Below the pieces are notes generated by a model, which saw nothing but the letters and a program-made list of their open reading frames with translations, searched no databases and had not been told where the DNA came from. From NCBI GenBank assembly GCA_964578835.1, contig CAZOEL010000038.1, forward strand, positions 1 to 62,534: a DNA stretch of 62,534 nt, read 5' to 3'. Position numbers and translations under genes: made by a program. Source of the DNA: CAZOEL01 sp964578835 (GTDB taxonomy: Bacteria; Desulfobacterota; Syntrophobacteria; Syntrophobacterales; Syntrophobacteraceae). Positions 33,781 to 41,397 of this stretch are shown here, piece after piece (position 1 is the first letter of the stretch; every line of letters begins with the position of its first letter).

Positions 33781-34704
33781 TCAGGCGCGCGCCGCCTTGA
33801 AATATGACCGCTTACCCTGACGCTCCATCACAAGAAGTCCAGCCGCGGAAAGCGTCTCAATGCCTTTCAGCGCCTCGCTTTCATCCAGGTCAAGACCTGA
33901 CGCGATGTCCTCAAGCGTGCAAGGACGCCTCGATACAAGCGCCAGCACTTCCTGTGGCGTAGTGCTTAGGTGTCCGCCACCAGGTAGAGCTTCACAACTT
34001 CCGATCACTTCCGCTTTGCTTGCGAAAGCTCCGGCAAAGCTCTCCATCAGATCCCGGGGCGCAGGAATGGCGAAGGACTCTGCCGGAGGCCGCACGACCG
34101 TATTCAGATGAACCTGATCCGGACTGATTTGGTCTGCAATGAGCGAGATATCTTTCACAGCAGCAGGCAATGCCGTGATTCCGCCCAGCAGGAGCACTTC
34201 CAGCCAGTACTGGCCGGAAAAGCATTTGCGGAATTCACAAAGTCCCTCAACCATGCGCTGAAAGGTAATCTCCCGGTGAGGCCTGTTGACGTGCCGGAAT
34301 AGCCGATCTTCTCCGGCGTCCAGCGAGGGGATGACGAGATCGGCGCTACTCAGAGCATTCCTTACCTCGGGAATCCAAAGAAGCGATCCGTTTGTGAGAA
34401 CAGCCACTGGAATATTGGTCATAGCTTTAATGGCTTTAATAAGGCTGCCGATTCCCGAATGAAGCGTCGGTTCACCGGAGCCCGAGATGGTAATGTAGTC
34501 GGGCTCACACGCTAAATGATCCTTCAACTCTTCGAGAACCTCTCTTATAGGCGTCCACTCCTTTCTTTCCGTGGTCTTACAAGTGGTTCTGCCGAGCTGA
34601 CAATAGATGCAATCATAAGTGCACGTCTTTAGAGGAACAAGATCAATGCCGAGAGATTTTCCGAGCCGCCTCGATGGTACGGGTCCGTAGATATAAGTAT
34701 TCAT
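33781..34704 (-). CDS. Radical SAM protein, TYW1-like (COG0731 type), with C-terminal winged helix
   Basis: 307 residues. The radical SAM cluster motif is CTYDCIYC, preceded by GPVPSRRLGKSLGIDLVP, which is typical of the COG0731 branch; SGSGEPTL and TNGSLL are further SAM-binding elements. The last 70 residues form a winged helix (EVLALVSRRPCTLEDIASGL, then ETLSAAGLLVMERQGK), an addition common in anaerobes. Substrate unknown; the branch is distinct from true wybutosine enzymes. Genes of this type are often found near Mrp/NifX clusters, as here. The ATG at 34704 is preceded by AAAGGGG. Confidence 0.9.
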   Translation of the reverse strand: MNTYIYGPVPSRRLGKSLGIDLVPLKTCTYDCIYCQLGRTTCKTTERKEWTPIREVLEELKDHLACEPDYITISGSGEPTLHSGIGSLIKAIKAMTNIPVAVLTNGSLLWIPEVRNALSSADLVIPSLDAGEDRLFRHVNRPHREITFQRMVEGLCEFRKCFSGQYWLEVLLLGGITALPAAVKDISLIADQISPDQVHLNTVVRPPAESFAIPAPRDLMESFAGAFASKAEVIGSCEALPGGGHLSTTPQEVLALVSRRPCTLEDIASGLDLDESEALKGIETLSAAGLLVMERQGKRSYFKAARA

Positions 34705-35119
34705 CCTCACCCCTTTAGATTCTACCTGGCGCTGGCTGGATCAAAGATAGACACAGACGTCTGAGCTTTCAATGGCGCATCGCAACTATAATTCCCATCA
34801 GCGCCGCCTGTTGCAGTTACGGTTTGGCGCTCTAACGAGGCAATCTTCATGCCATCTTAATGCAGCAGATGACGGCTCGACGCTCCTCCCGCTGAATGAG
34901 CGGCTTTGAGCGATTACGGTATGCCGGGGCTCATCAGCATGTCGTAGTACCGGGCCTTGCCTCATCCTTTCAGGTGCGGAATGCCCCCATGGCATTTTGA
35001 AGCCCCGTCTATAAACACGCGCCGAAATCGGGTCGGAACAATGGCACGCACCTTGCTGCAGGGAAATATCAGGAAAGTTCGACCGCCGCCGACTCGTTAA
35101 GTCGAAGGGAAGCAACATC
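34705..35119. other. Intergenic region with sigma-54 promoter
   Basis: 415 bases between the divergent radical SAM and zinc-ribbon genes. No credible gene: a long leftward frame here has no ribosome site and crosses the zinc-ribbon gene. It contains the sigma-54 promoter at 35042-35057 and, 46 bases upstream of it, a small palindrome AATGCC-CCCAT-GGCATT (34980-34996) that could bind an activator. Confidence 0.55.
35042..35057 (+). promoter_or_regulatory. Sigma-54 promoter for zinc-ribbon/CDF-NifX operon
   Basis: TGGCACG-CACC-TTGCT is a perfect match to the -24/-12 consensus with GG-N10-GC spacing. Transcription would begin near 35068, about 50 bases before the ATG at 35120. Confidence 0.8.
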
Positions 35120-35323
35120 ATGAATGATGAATCCTCGAGACGATTCCATTGTCGAAAGTGCAACCATCGCTGGGAAGTTCCCTTCGGCGGAGGAAGGCAG
35201 ATGATTTGCCCCCGCTGCAAAGAGCAGGATATCCATCGAGCCAACCCCGGAGCCCTTCCACACTGGAAAGGCGGAAGGCGAGGATGTCTCAGGGGCAAAG
35301 GCAAAGAGGCTCCAAGCCAATGA
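35120..35323 (+). CDS. Small zinc-ribbon protein
   Basis: 67 residues. Two Cys pairs (FHCRKCNHRW and ICPRCKEQD) form a zinc ribbon; the C-terminus is basic (GGRRGCLRGKGK), consistent with nucleic-acid or acidic-partner binding. It is the first gene after a perfect sigma-54 promoter and its stop overlaps the start of the CDF-NifX gene in an ATGA arrangement, so the two are translated together. It may be a regulatory or metal-delivery partner of that transporter. GAAGGGAAG serves as ribosome site. Confidence 0.8.
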   Translation: MNDESSRRFHCRKCNHRWEVPFGGGRQMICPRCKEQDIHRANPGALPHWKGGRRGCLRGKGKEAPSQ

Positions 35324-36558
35324 AAGCCTATACGAAGGTCGCCATCCTCTCTTGCCTGGTCAACGGGTTTCTCACGGCAGTCAAATACTCTCTTGGCGAA
35401 GCATCGCAGAGCCTGGCTCTCAAGGCGGATGCCGTTCATTCTCTCGCCGATGTTGTCTCCTCCCTTTCGATTCTTGCGGGCATCATGATATCGGATCGCA
35501 AGACGAAGACTTTCCCCTTCGGACTTTACAAGATTGAAAATCTTGCGGCCCTCGGCTCATCGGTTTTCATCTTCTTTGCTGCATTCGAAATTGTAAATGA
35601 GGTAGTTCATACGGAGCAGAGGGAATCCATTCAGAATGCCGGCCTCGTCAGCGGGGGGATTATCTTTATTCTGGTCGTAGCGTATGTCTTTTCTCGCTAT
35701 GAGCTCAAAGCCGGCTTGAAAGCAGGTTCTCCAAGCCTTGTCGCCGACGCCAGACATATCGCAACAGACATGCTCTCTTCTCTTGTCATCCTTGTAGCCA
35801 TACTGGGGTCCTACCTGGGAGCTTCCCTCGACAGCTATGTCGCGGTGTTCGTAGCCGCACTGGTGGCGCGCATCGGGTTTTCCATTTTGCTCGATTCACT
35901 CAAGGTTCTTCTTGATGCTACGCTTGATTACTCAACGCTCAACGGAATACGCCAGGTAATCGAAAGTCATCCACTGGTTATCGGCATTAGCTCTCTAGGA
36001 GGCCGCAGTTCGGGAAGATATAAGTTTGTCGAAGCAGACGTGAGAATCGATGCGAGACTTCTGAAGGAGGCGCATCACGCAGTCTCGCATCTCGAGGAAG
36101 AGATTCTGGACAGGTGGCCGGATATAGATAGAATTCTCGTTCATTACGAACCGGTGCAAAAAGAAATTATCCGAATCGCCGCTCCCGTGGAACTACTTGA
36201 AGGAGCGCAACCGCAGCTCAACTCCCCCCTCTCCGAACACTTTGGAGAGGCCCCTTTTTTTGCCATCCTCAGAAAGGAGACGCGGGCAGACTCCGTTAAT
36301 TTTGAAAGGTTCGTTGAGAACCACTTCAAGAATCTGGAAAACCACCGAGGGGTGAAGACTGCGGAATTTCTGGCTGAGCAGGGAGTTGACGAAGTCTGGA
36401 TATGTTCTTCTCTCAAAGGCAAGGGAGCTGGATACGCACTGGAAGCTCTTGGAATCGAGGTCATAACCATTGAGCCAGCCGTTGTTGGAGACCTGACGCT
36501 ACAGCCGGAAAAGGAAGTCCTTGAGGCGCATGAGCTTTCAAGCCCCTGCAGTGTTTGA
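35320..36558 (+). CDS. Cation diffusion facilitator fused to NifX-like domain
   Basis: 412 residues. Residues 1-200 are a six-helix CDF transporter with the metal-site patterns ADAVHSLADV (helix 2) and DARHIATD (helix 5); residues about 210-280 are the usual cytosolic ferredoxin-like domain. A further domain, about 283-391, resembles the NifX/NafY/VnfX fold that holds Fe-Mo-type cofactors (SEHFGEAPFFAI, VKTAEFLAEQGVDEVWICSS). The CDF part should export divalent metal ions from the cytosol; the added domain may sense or dock a metal-sulfur cluster. The start is the ATG of the ATGA overlap with the zinc-ribbon gene. Upstream in-frame starts would lie inside that gene. Confidence 0.9.
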   Translation: MKAYTKVAILSCLVNGFLTAVKYSLGEASQSLALKADAVHSLADVVSSLSILAGIMISDRKTKTFPFGLYKIENLAALGSSVFIFFAAFEIVNEVVHTEQRESIQNAGLVSGGIIFILVVAYVFSRYELKAGLKAGSPSLVADARHIATDMLSSLVILVAILGSYLGASLDSYVAVFVAALVARIGFSILLDSLKVLLDATLDYSTLNGIRQVIESHPLVIGISSLGGRSSGRYKFVEADVRIDARLLKEAHHAVSHLEEEILDRWPDIDRILVHYEPVQKEIIRIAAPVELLEGAQPQLNSPLSEHFGEAPFFAILRKETRADSVNFERFVENHFKNLENHRGVKTAEFLAEQGVDEVWICSSLKGKGAGYALEALGIEVITIEPAVVGDLTLQPEKEVLEAHELSSPCSV

Positions 36559-36772
36559 CGCCGGCGCACGAGGCGCTCCCTCGCCCGGCGAAAAGCTGGA
36601 AGAAGGCTTAGTGGGCTTTAACAAACCAATCGTGAGCGCCCGAAAGAAAATTGCTGAAAGAAAGGCTCCTCCAGCACGAAGGCCGGAGCTGAATGGAATA
36701 GAAAGGAATTAACATCTGGCGGCGGTCGGAGGCCGGGAAGATTTCCTCATAGATTGAAAGGAGGGTATCAGG

Positions 36773-37288
36773 ATGAAAAAAGGGTTTTGGATTCTGGTGA
36801 TTGCAGGTCTGTTTATGACGTCGGCTGCTCTTTGCGTCGCGCAACAGGTAGCTGATGATATCCAAAAGCACCCTGTCTGCTCCTATTGCAATATGGACCG
36901 ACAGCAGTACGCTCACAGCAGGTTTCTGGTTGAATACGACGATGGAACCGCCTTCGGAGGCTGCAGCCTTCACTGCGCTGCCGTCGACATGGCGCTCCAC
37001 ACGGACAAAACGCCGAAGACTTTTCAAGTTGGAGACTACGCCACGAAGAAGCTCATCAATGCCGAGACCGCTGCCTGGGTCATCGGCGGCAAGAAGCCAG
37101 GAGTCATGACAATGCGGGCCAAATGGGCTTTCGAGAAGAAAGATGACGCAGAAAAGTTTGTCACCGAGAATGGAGGAGCAGTCGGCGATTTCGACCAGGC
37201 AATGAAGGCCTCTTTCGAGGACATGTACTCTGATACTCAGAAGATACGGGAAAAACGAAAGGTTAAGAAAGCTCAACCGGCGCCGTAG
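36773..37288 (+). CDS. NosL-like exported copper-binding protein
   Basis: 171 residues with a signal peptide. The mature protein carries the NosL motif (HPVCSYCNMDRQQYAHSRFL) and a second Cys/Met patch (FGGCSLHCAAVDMAL), ending in a Lys-rich tail. NosL proteins bind Cu(I) in the periplasm and help copper delivery to nitrous oxide reductase; no nos genes are seen here, so this is a stand-alone relative with a likely role in periplasmic copper handling. AAAGGAGG lies nine bases before the ATG. The 214 bases upstream carry no recognisable promoter. Confidence 0.88.
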   Translation: MKKGFWILVIAGLFMTSAALCVAQQVADDIQKHPVCSYCNMDRQQYAHSRFLVEYDDGTAFGGCSLHCAAVDMALHTDKTPKTFQVGDYATKKLINAETAAWVIGGKKPGVMTMRAKWAFEKKDDAEKFVTENGGAVGDFDQAMKASFEDMYSDTQKIREKRKVKKAQPAP

Positions 37289-37438
37289 AAAATTCAAATA
37301 CAGAGAAGAAAGACTCTGAGAGCCGATGGAGCTTTATTCCTCCGACCGCACCATGAGCGAACGAGACAAAGAGATGAATGGCGCGGAACATGGTCACCTT
37401 GGTCCTTTCCCTTTCTGCCAAGGCAACCATCCTTAAAA

Positions 37439-37456
37439 GACGTCATTGATGACGTC
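37439..37456. promoter_or_regulatory. Small palindrome before mrp
   Basis: GACGTCAT-TG-ATGACGTC, 8-bp arms with a two-base spacer, 26 bases upstream of the mrp start codon. It could be an operator; there is no direct evidence. Confidence 0.4.
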
Positions 37457-37481
37457 ACAAAATAAAGGGGCAATGATCGCC

Positions 37482-38543
37482 ATGGAAGAAATAATCAAAG
37501 AAGCGTTAAAAGAGGTGCAGGATCCGGAGCTCAAAAAGAGCATTGTGGAACTGCAGATGATCAAGGACATTGGCATTCAAGACGGTAAAGCCCGCATCAC
37601 ATTGGCTCTCACCACTCTGGGTTGTCCAATGAAGAAGAAATTCGTTGAGGATGTAGAACGAGTAGTCGGGAAGGTTCCCGGCATAAAATCGGTCCATGTG
37701 GATTTGACAGTTATGGACAAAGAGGAGTTAGATCGTCTCTTCCCCAAGCACCCTCTGCTGGGAATCGAGAAAGTGTCCCATTTCATTGCGGTGGCAAGCG
37801 GCAAAGGCGGGGTCGGAAAAACAACGGTCGCTATCAACCTGGCGCTTGCTCTGTCACAGGAAGGATTTAAGGTAGGGCTTCTGGATGCAGACCTCTACGG
37901 ACCGAGCATCCCGACCATGCTTGATCTTGCAGAGAGGCCGCGCTTCGAATCGAAGATGATTATGCCTCTGGAAAAGTTTGGACTCAAGATCATGTCTTTT
38001 GGTTTTTTCCTGGAAGGCGCTCAGCCGCTCATCTGGCGCGGACCCTTGGTTGCAAAGACCATCAGACAATTTCTGGATGACGTAATGTGGGGAAATTTGG
38101 ATTATCTGCTTCTAGATCTTCCCCCCGGTACGGGAGACCCCTCGATAACGATTGCTCAGTCAATCCCGAGCTCATCAGTGATCATTGTGACCACGCCTCA
38201 GGAAGTGGCTCTCGCAGACGTGCGCAAGGCTATTGCAATGTTCGAAAAGATGAAGATCAGAATATACGGTATTGTGGAGAATATGTCCTATTTCAGTTAT
38301 GGACGATCTAAAGAAAAGATTGAGATCTTTGGAAGCGGGGGAGGTCAAAGCCTTAGCAGAGAAACGGGCATTCCGCTCCTAGGGTCCATTCCTATCGACA
38401 TAGAGCTCAGAAAAGGCGGCGATGAAGGATTGCCTCTCATGGCGAGAGCGCATGATTCGGAGACTCATGAAGTCTTTCAAACTATTGCAAGGGCAGTCAC
38501 AGGCGGAGACAAGACAATAAAAGAATTGGCGTTGCGCGCATGA
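37482..38543 (+). CDS. mrp: Mrp-type Fe-S carrier ATPase with N-terminal MIP18 domain
   Basis: 353 residues. An N-terminal MIP18/DUF59 domain (about 1-85, LTTLGCPMKKKF) precedes the ATPase: deviant Walker A SGKGGVGKTTVA, Walker B LDLPPGTGD, and PQEVALADVRKA. This is the classic Mrp/ApbC layout for [4Fe-4S] cluster carriage in the cytosol. The CxxC pair near the C-terminus that bridges the cluster in most Mrp proteins is missing (NMSYFSYGRSKEKIEIFG in its place), which may change cluster handling. Start assigned to the ATG at 37482, eleven bases after AAAGGGG; the frame also opens earlier. Confidence 0.9.
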   Translation: MEEIIKEALKEVQDPELKKSIVELQMIKDIGIQDGKARITLALTTLGCPMKKKFVEDVERVVGKVPGIKSVHVDLTVMDKEELDRLFPKHPLLGIEKVSHFIAVASGKGGVGKTTVAINLALALSQEGFKVGLLDADLYGPSIPTMLDLAERPRFESKMIMPLEKFGLKIMSFGFFLEGAQPLIWRGPLVAKTIRQFLDDVMWGNLDYLLLDLPPGTGDPSITIAQSIPSSSVIIVTTPQEVALADVRKAIAMFEKMKIRIYGIVENMSYFSYGRSKEKIEIFGSGGGQSLSRETGIPLLGSIPIDIELRKGGDEGLPLMARAHDSETHEVFQTIARAVTGGDKTIKELALRA

Positions 38544-38623
38544 GCCAGAGCATAAGATGTCGAGGCAAAACGCGCGTCTTGAGAGCTGGTTGAAGAAGTA
38601 GCCCGATGCCCCACCGTTTCGGT

Positions 38624-39454
38624 TCAAGGGACTTCAACAATCGCCCCGCATCCCCCTTCGATGAAGCCGCTTCCCCAGCTCTCGCGAAACAACGCAATGG
38701 CGGCATTTCCCGTACAGTGGCTTGGGGCAACCCTTCGGATGCCCAAGCTACGAAGCATCTGAATCTTGCTACGGAGCTTGTCCTTATTTAGACCAAGCAA
38801 ATGAAAGCCGCCCATCAGCAGGTGAACTTCTTTCTTCAAATACTCACGAGCCGTCCTGACAACTTCAACGATACAAGGGTGGGCACAGCCGGTCAGAAGA
38901 GCCAGTCCTTCGCCAGCGTCAATAATCAGCGCCTGCTCTTTGATAACCTCCCCCATTTCTCCAGTAGAATGGAAGTTGGCGAACAAGCGCTGCGGCTTGC
39001 AGACAATTACGACACGCGCCCCATATCTCTCAACTGAGCGCAGAAAAGGCTTCGGAAAAGATCGAGGCATGTAAATCGTAACATCGGAGCGCACGGCGAG
39101 AAACTCTTCCAGTCCACCCGTGTGATCAGCGTGAAGGTGAGACAGCACTAAAACATCAATTGAAGTCGGAGCGACGCGCAATCGTCGTAAGTTGCTCAGC
39201 AGAATCGAACCATCGCCGCCCGTGTCAAACAATATCCTACCGTTGACGCTTTCGATTACAGCAGAAAAGCCCCAGGAGGTTGTAAGGCCAAGAGCGTGAG
39301 GAATGTTGTTGTATGCTATTGTGATCCGCGCTCTCTGGTTCATCTCTTTCATCTCGGCGCCAGCTACCGATATCGTCCACGGGCCCATAGCGGTAAAAAG
39401 AAGCATGAGCCACTCTCGACGTTTCATGGATTGAAAGGAGAGCGGCGAAGCCAT
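38624..39454 (-). CDS. Metallo-beta-lactamase-fold hydrolase (COG1237 type)
   Basis: 276 residues (267 if the ATG at 39427 is used). The metal-binding signature is HLHADHTGG, with later ligands in LTGCAHPCI and GGFHLLG, a set typical of COG1237 proteins related to a methanopterin-pathway enzyme. The N-terminus KRREWLMLLFTAMGPW followed by SVAGA resembles a Tat-dependent signal peptide, so export is likely. No ribosome site is obvious for either start; the gene lies 22 bases behind a DUF5320 gene and may be translated by coupling. It ends the DUF5320-NifX-DUF5320-MBL operon. The substrate is unknown. Confidence 0.85.
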   Translation of the reverse strand: MASPLSFQSMKRREWLMLLFTAMGPWTISVAGAEMKEMNQRARITIAYNNIPHALGLTTSWGFSAVIESVNGRILFDTGGDGSILLSNLRRLRVAPTSIDVLVLSHLHADHTGGLEEFLAVRSDVTIYMPRSFPKPFLRSVERYGARVVIVCKPQRLFANFHSTGEMGEVIKEQALIIDAGEGLALLTGCAHPCIVEVVRTAREYLKKEVHLLMGGFHLLGLNKDKLRSKIQMLRSLGIRRVAPSHCTGNAAIALFRESWGSGFIEGGCGAIVEVP

Positions 39455-39476
39455 CTGAAGTGGGTTCGTTCTTACT

Positions 39477-39710
39477 CTACATCCAGTTATCGTAAGTCCC
39501 TCTTAAAACACCTGTCAACCAGGGCTCCGGCTCGTTGTGACGCTGTCTCTTTTCCGGCTTGCGTGAAAAAACAACATATCTTCCATCATTTCCTAGGAAA
39601 CCTTCCATGGGCCTCACACAGTCGTCGGGAATCTTCAAGATGCAGCATCCTCTCGCTTTGCCCGTCATCGGCCCCAAGCCTCTCGGTCCCGTTCCGTCAC
39701 CGTTTGGCAT
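39477..39710 (-). CDS. DUF5320-type small protein
   Basis: 77 residues beginning MPNGDGTGPRGLGPMTGKAR, the standard opening of DUF5320 proteins, which cluster with NifX-domain and Mrp genes in anaerobes. A CC pair and another Cys follow, then a charged tail. Role unknown; the family is probably structural or cofactor-related. The ATG is preceded by GAAGGAGGGG. It begins 14 bases after the NifX-coiled-coil gene. Confidence 0.82.
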   Translation of the reverse strand: MPNGDGTGPRGLGPMTGKARGCCILKIPDDCVRPMEGFLGNDGRYVVFSRKPEKRQRHNEPEPWLTGVLRGTYDNWM

Positions 39711-39724
39711 AGCAATCCCCTCCT

Positions 39725-40372
39725 TCACTTCTTTTCTATCTGCTCGATCCGTTTTTGGATTCTGCCAAGCTCCTCAGCTAGGGATTTGGCTTGGTTTTTG
39801 AGAGATACAAGGTCCTCTTGCTTATCTGTTTCAGCGAGTTGTTTCGACCAGGGCTCCGCCTCCCAGTCACGGAGAGCCCTCCCGCCAGCGGCTCTATTCC
39901 GGCCTGCTCCCATTCCCATTCCTTTTCCCCCTCCACAGCCCATTCCTCTGCCCATGCCACGGCCCATCCCCATACCTCGGCCGCCGCCCATCCCCGATCC
40001 CATCCCGTAGCCTGAGCTCATTGCCGGAGCTGATCCCGGATCTGTCCCACTCAGCAATTTCCCCGCTTTGTACCTCTCGATGGCGTCGTCTATTCTACCG
40101 CTTACTCCTGTCATCATCTGCACCCCAACGGCGGCAAACACATGGTGAGCCTTAGGACCTATATTTCCGGTGATCACCGTCCTCACCTCTTGGTTGCAAA
40201 GGAGCTGGGCCGCGCTAATTCCAGCTCCGCTAGATGCATTCAAATTAGGATTCTGCAAAATCTCAGACTGCATGGTCTCCGTGTCCACCACCACATAGTA
40301 TGCGCTTCTTCCAAAACGAGGATCTATTTCGCTATCCAAGCTTGGCCCCGTGGCCGAGAATGCTATTTTCAT
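39725..40372 (-). CDS. NifX-family protein with Gly/Met-rich linker and coiled coil
   Basis: 215 residues. Residues 1-105 are a NifX/NafY-type domain (MKIAFSATGPSLDSEIDPRF, then VRTVITGNIGPKAHHVF). Residues about 115-160 are an extraordinary Gly/Met/Arg stretch built from GMGxGMGxG units with one Cys. Residues about 175-215 are a coiled coil (LVSLKNQAKSLAEELGRIQK) of the kind found at the end of DUF5320 proteins. The NifX domain should bind a metal-sulfur cofactor; the Met-rich linker could bind Cu(I) or another soft metal; the coiled coil probably oligomerises with the neighbouring DUF5320 proteins. Second gene of a sigma-54-type operon. Confidence 0.9.
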   Translation of the reverse strand: MKIAFSATGPSLDSEIDPRFGRSAYYVVVDTETMQSEILQNPNLNASSGAGISAAQLLCNQEVRTVITGNIGPKAHHVFAAVGVQMMTGVSGRIDDAIERYKAGKLLSGTDPGSAPAMSSGYGMGSGMGGGRGMGMGRGMGRGMGCGGGKGMGMGAGRNRAAGGRALRDWEAEPWSKQLAETDKQEDLVSLKNQAKSLAEELGRIQKRIEQIEKK

Positions 40373-40427
40373 CTGCTCACCTCATCAATCCTTTTCCCCA
40401 GATTGCTTTTTCTAGAGCTTTCAGTGT

Positions 40428-40458
40428 ATTCGGGAGCGGACCGATCCAACTCCCGAAT
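40428..40458 (-). other. Stem-loop between DUF5320 and NifX genes
   Basis: ATTCGGGAG pairs with CTCCCGAAT (9 bp, 13-base loop) in the 121-base gap between two genes of one operon. Without a T run, it may be an RNA-processing or partial-termination site. Confidence 0.5.
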
Positions 40459-40493
40459 CCTTAAGAAATCATCCTGCGATGGGCTTAGCCGTT

Positions 40494-40838
40494 TTACTCA
40501 CCACCTTCCAACTCAGCCATTCGCGCCCTTAGGGCGTTTAGCTCATCTTCGAGCCTGTTCGTGTACTCTTTTAGATATCCAAGCTCCTCTTGAGGGCTCC
40601 TTTGCTGATAAGAGGGGGGTCCCCACCAGTCTCCGCCCGGTTGCTCCTCAGCCCATCCGGGCGCGCCCGTCGCATAGTAGCGGTTTCTCCAGCCTCTTCC
40701 GCGTCCAAAGCCAAATCCGGCAAATCTTCCGAAGCCTCTGGAAAACCAACCACCCGACTGTAGACCATAGCACGAGCCAAGTCTCCTTCCCGTCATCGGT
40801 CCAAATCCTCTCGGACCAGTTCTGTCGCCGCCAGGCAT
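40494..40838 (-). CDS. DUF5320-family protein
   Basis: 114 residues. Opening MPGGDRTGPRGFGPMTGR, a Gly/Phe/Arg-rich middle (RGFGRFAGFGFGRGRGW), and a C-terminal coiled coil (EELGYLKEYTNRLEDELNAL). This is the full DUF5320 layout. It is the first gene of the leftward operon that continues with the NifX-coiled-coil, the short DUF5320 and the MBL-fold gene; the coiled coils of this protein and the NifX protein could pair. AAGGAGG gives a strong ribosome site, and a perfect sigma-54 promoter stands upstream. Confidence 0.88.
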   Translation of the reverse strand: MPGGDRTGPRGFGPMTGRRLGSCYGLQSGGWFSRGFGRFAGFGFGRGRGWRNRYYATGAPGWAEEQPGGDWWGPPSYQQRSPQEELGYLKEYTNRLEDELNALRARMAELEGGE

Positions 40839-40977
40839 GATTGTTCCTCCTTAAAATGCAAGCGTCCTTAAAAAGAGCGTCGCCCGAGCAATCCGTCAGA
40901 ACGGGAGGTCGCAATAGCCCTCACCGGCCGGCGCTCATTCACTCGAGCTCCCTATACCTGTGACGCTTGAATACAAG

Positions 40978-40992
40978 GCAAATTATGTGCCA
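40978..40992 (-). promoter_or_regulatory. Sigma-54 promoter for DUF5320/NifX/MBL operon
   Basis: On the minus strand TGGCAC-ATAAT-TTGC is a perfect -24/-12 match. Transcription would start near 40966, leaving a leader of about 130 bases. An inverted repeat, possibly the activator site, lies about 80-110 bases upstream. No gene is supported between 40839 and 41397. Confidence 0.82.
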
Positions 40993-41072
40993 TAAAGGAA
41001 AAGGCTTGGTACGGCAGTCCTCCAGGCAGCAGGAGATTTTCCTCAATCAGAACGGGTGCAAAAGCGCCCCTC

Positions 41073-41103
41073 TGGAACATCGCATTATGCTCAGAATGTT
41101 CCA
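41073..41103. promoter_or_regulatory. Inverted repeat, candidate activator site
   Basis: TGGAACAT-N15-ATGTTCCA, perfect 8-bp arms, placed at a typical enhancer distance upstream of the sigma-54 promoter at 40978-40992. It could bind an NtrC-type dimer; not tested. Confidence 0.5.
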
Positions 41104-41397
41104 TTGCCTCTTCGCCTTCTTCACCCCGTCCCCGCGCACCTTTTTTCATGGGAGATGCGCTGCCCGAGTTCTTGCGAATTTATGTCTGAAAAGAAGAGCA
41201 CAAGGCAATTATTGAGAGGTCTCGGAGTAAAACAGCAATGAGGTCTCCAACCGGTCTTTCTTCTGCGTTCGGTAACCTGACCACGCTGGCATGTTGTTTG
41301 ATATTTGGTAGGTTTAATAGGGTGATTGATGAGCCATATCTCAACACGCATCGACACCTGCAGCCTTTCAATCATGAACAGTAGGGAGGAGAGAAAG

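Noticed and set aside
34798..35439. Leftward frame of 213 codons
   Set aside because: It covers the sigma-54 promoter and the zinc-ribbon and CDF genes on the other strand, with no ribosome site or domain.
40952..41149. Leftward frame of 65 codons near the NifX operon
   Set aside because: No good ribosome site; it contains the sigma-54 promoter and the inverted repeat, so the region is better explained as regulatory.
41287..41301. Possible sigma-54 promoter before the PAS kinase at 41398
   Set aside because: TGGCAT-GTTGT-TTGA lacks the essential C of the -12 GC doublet.
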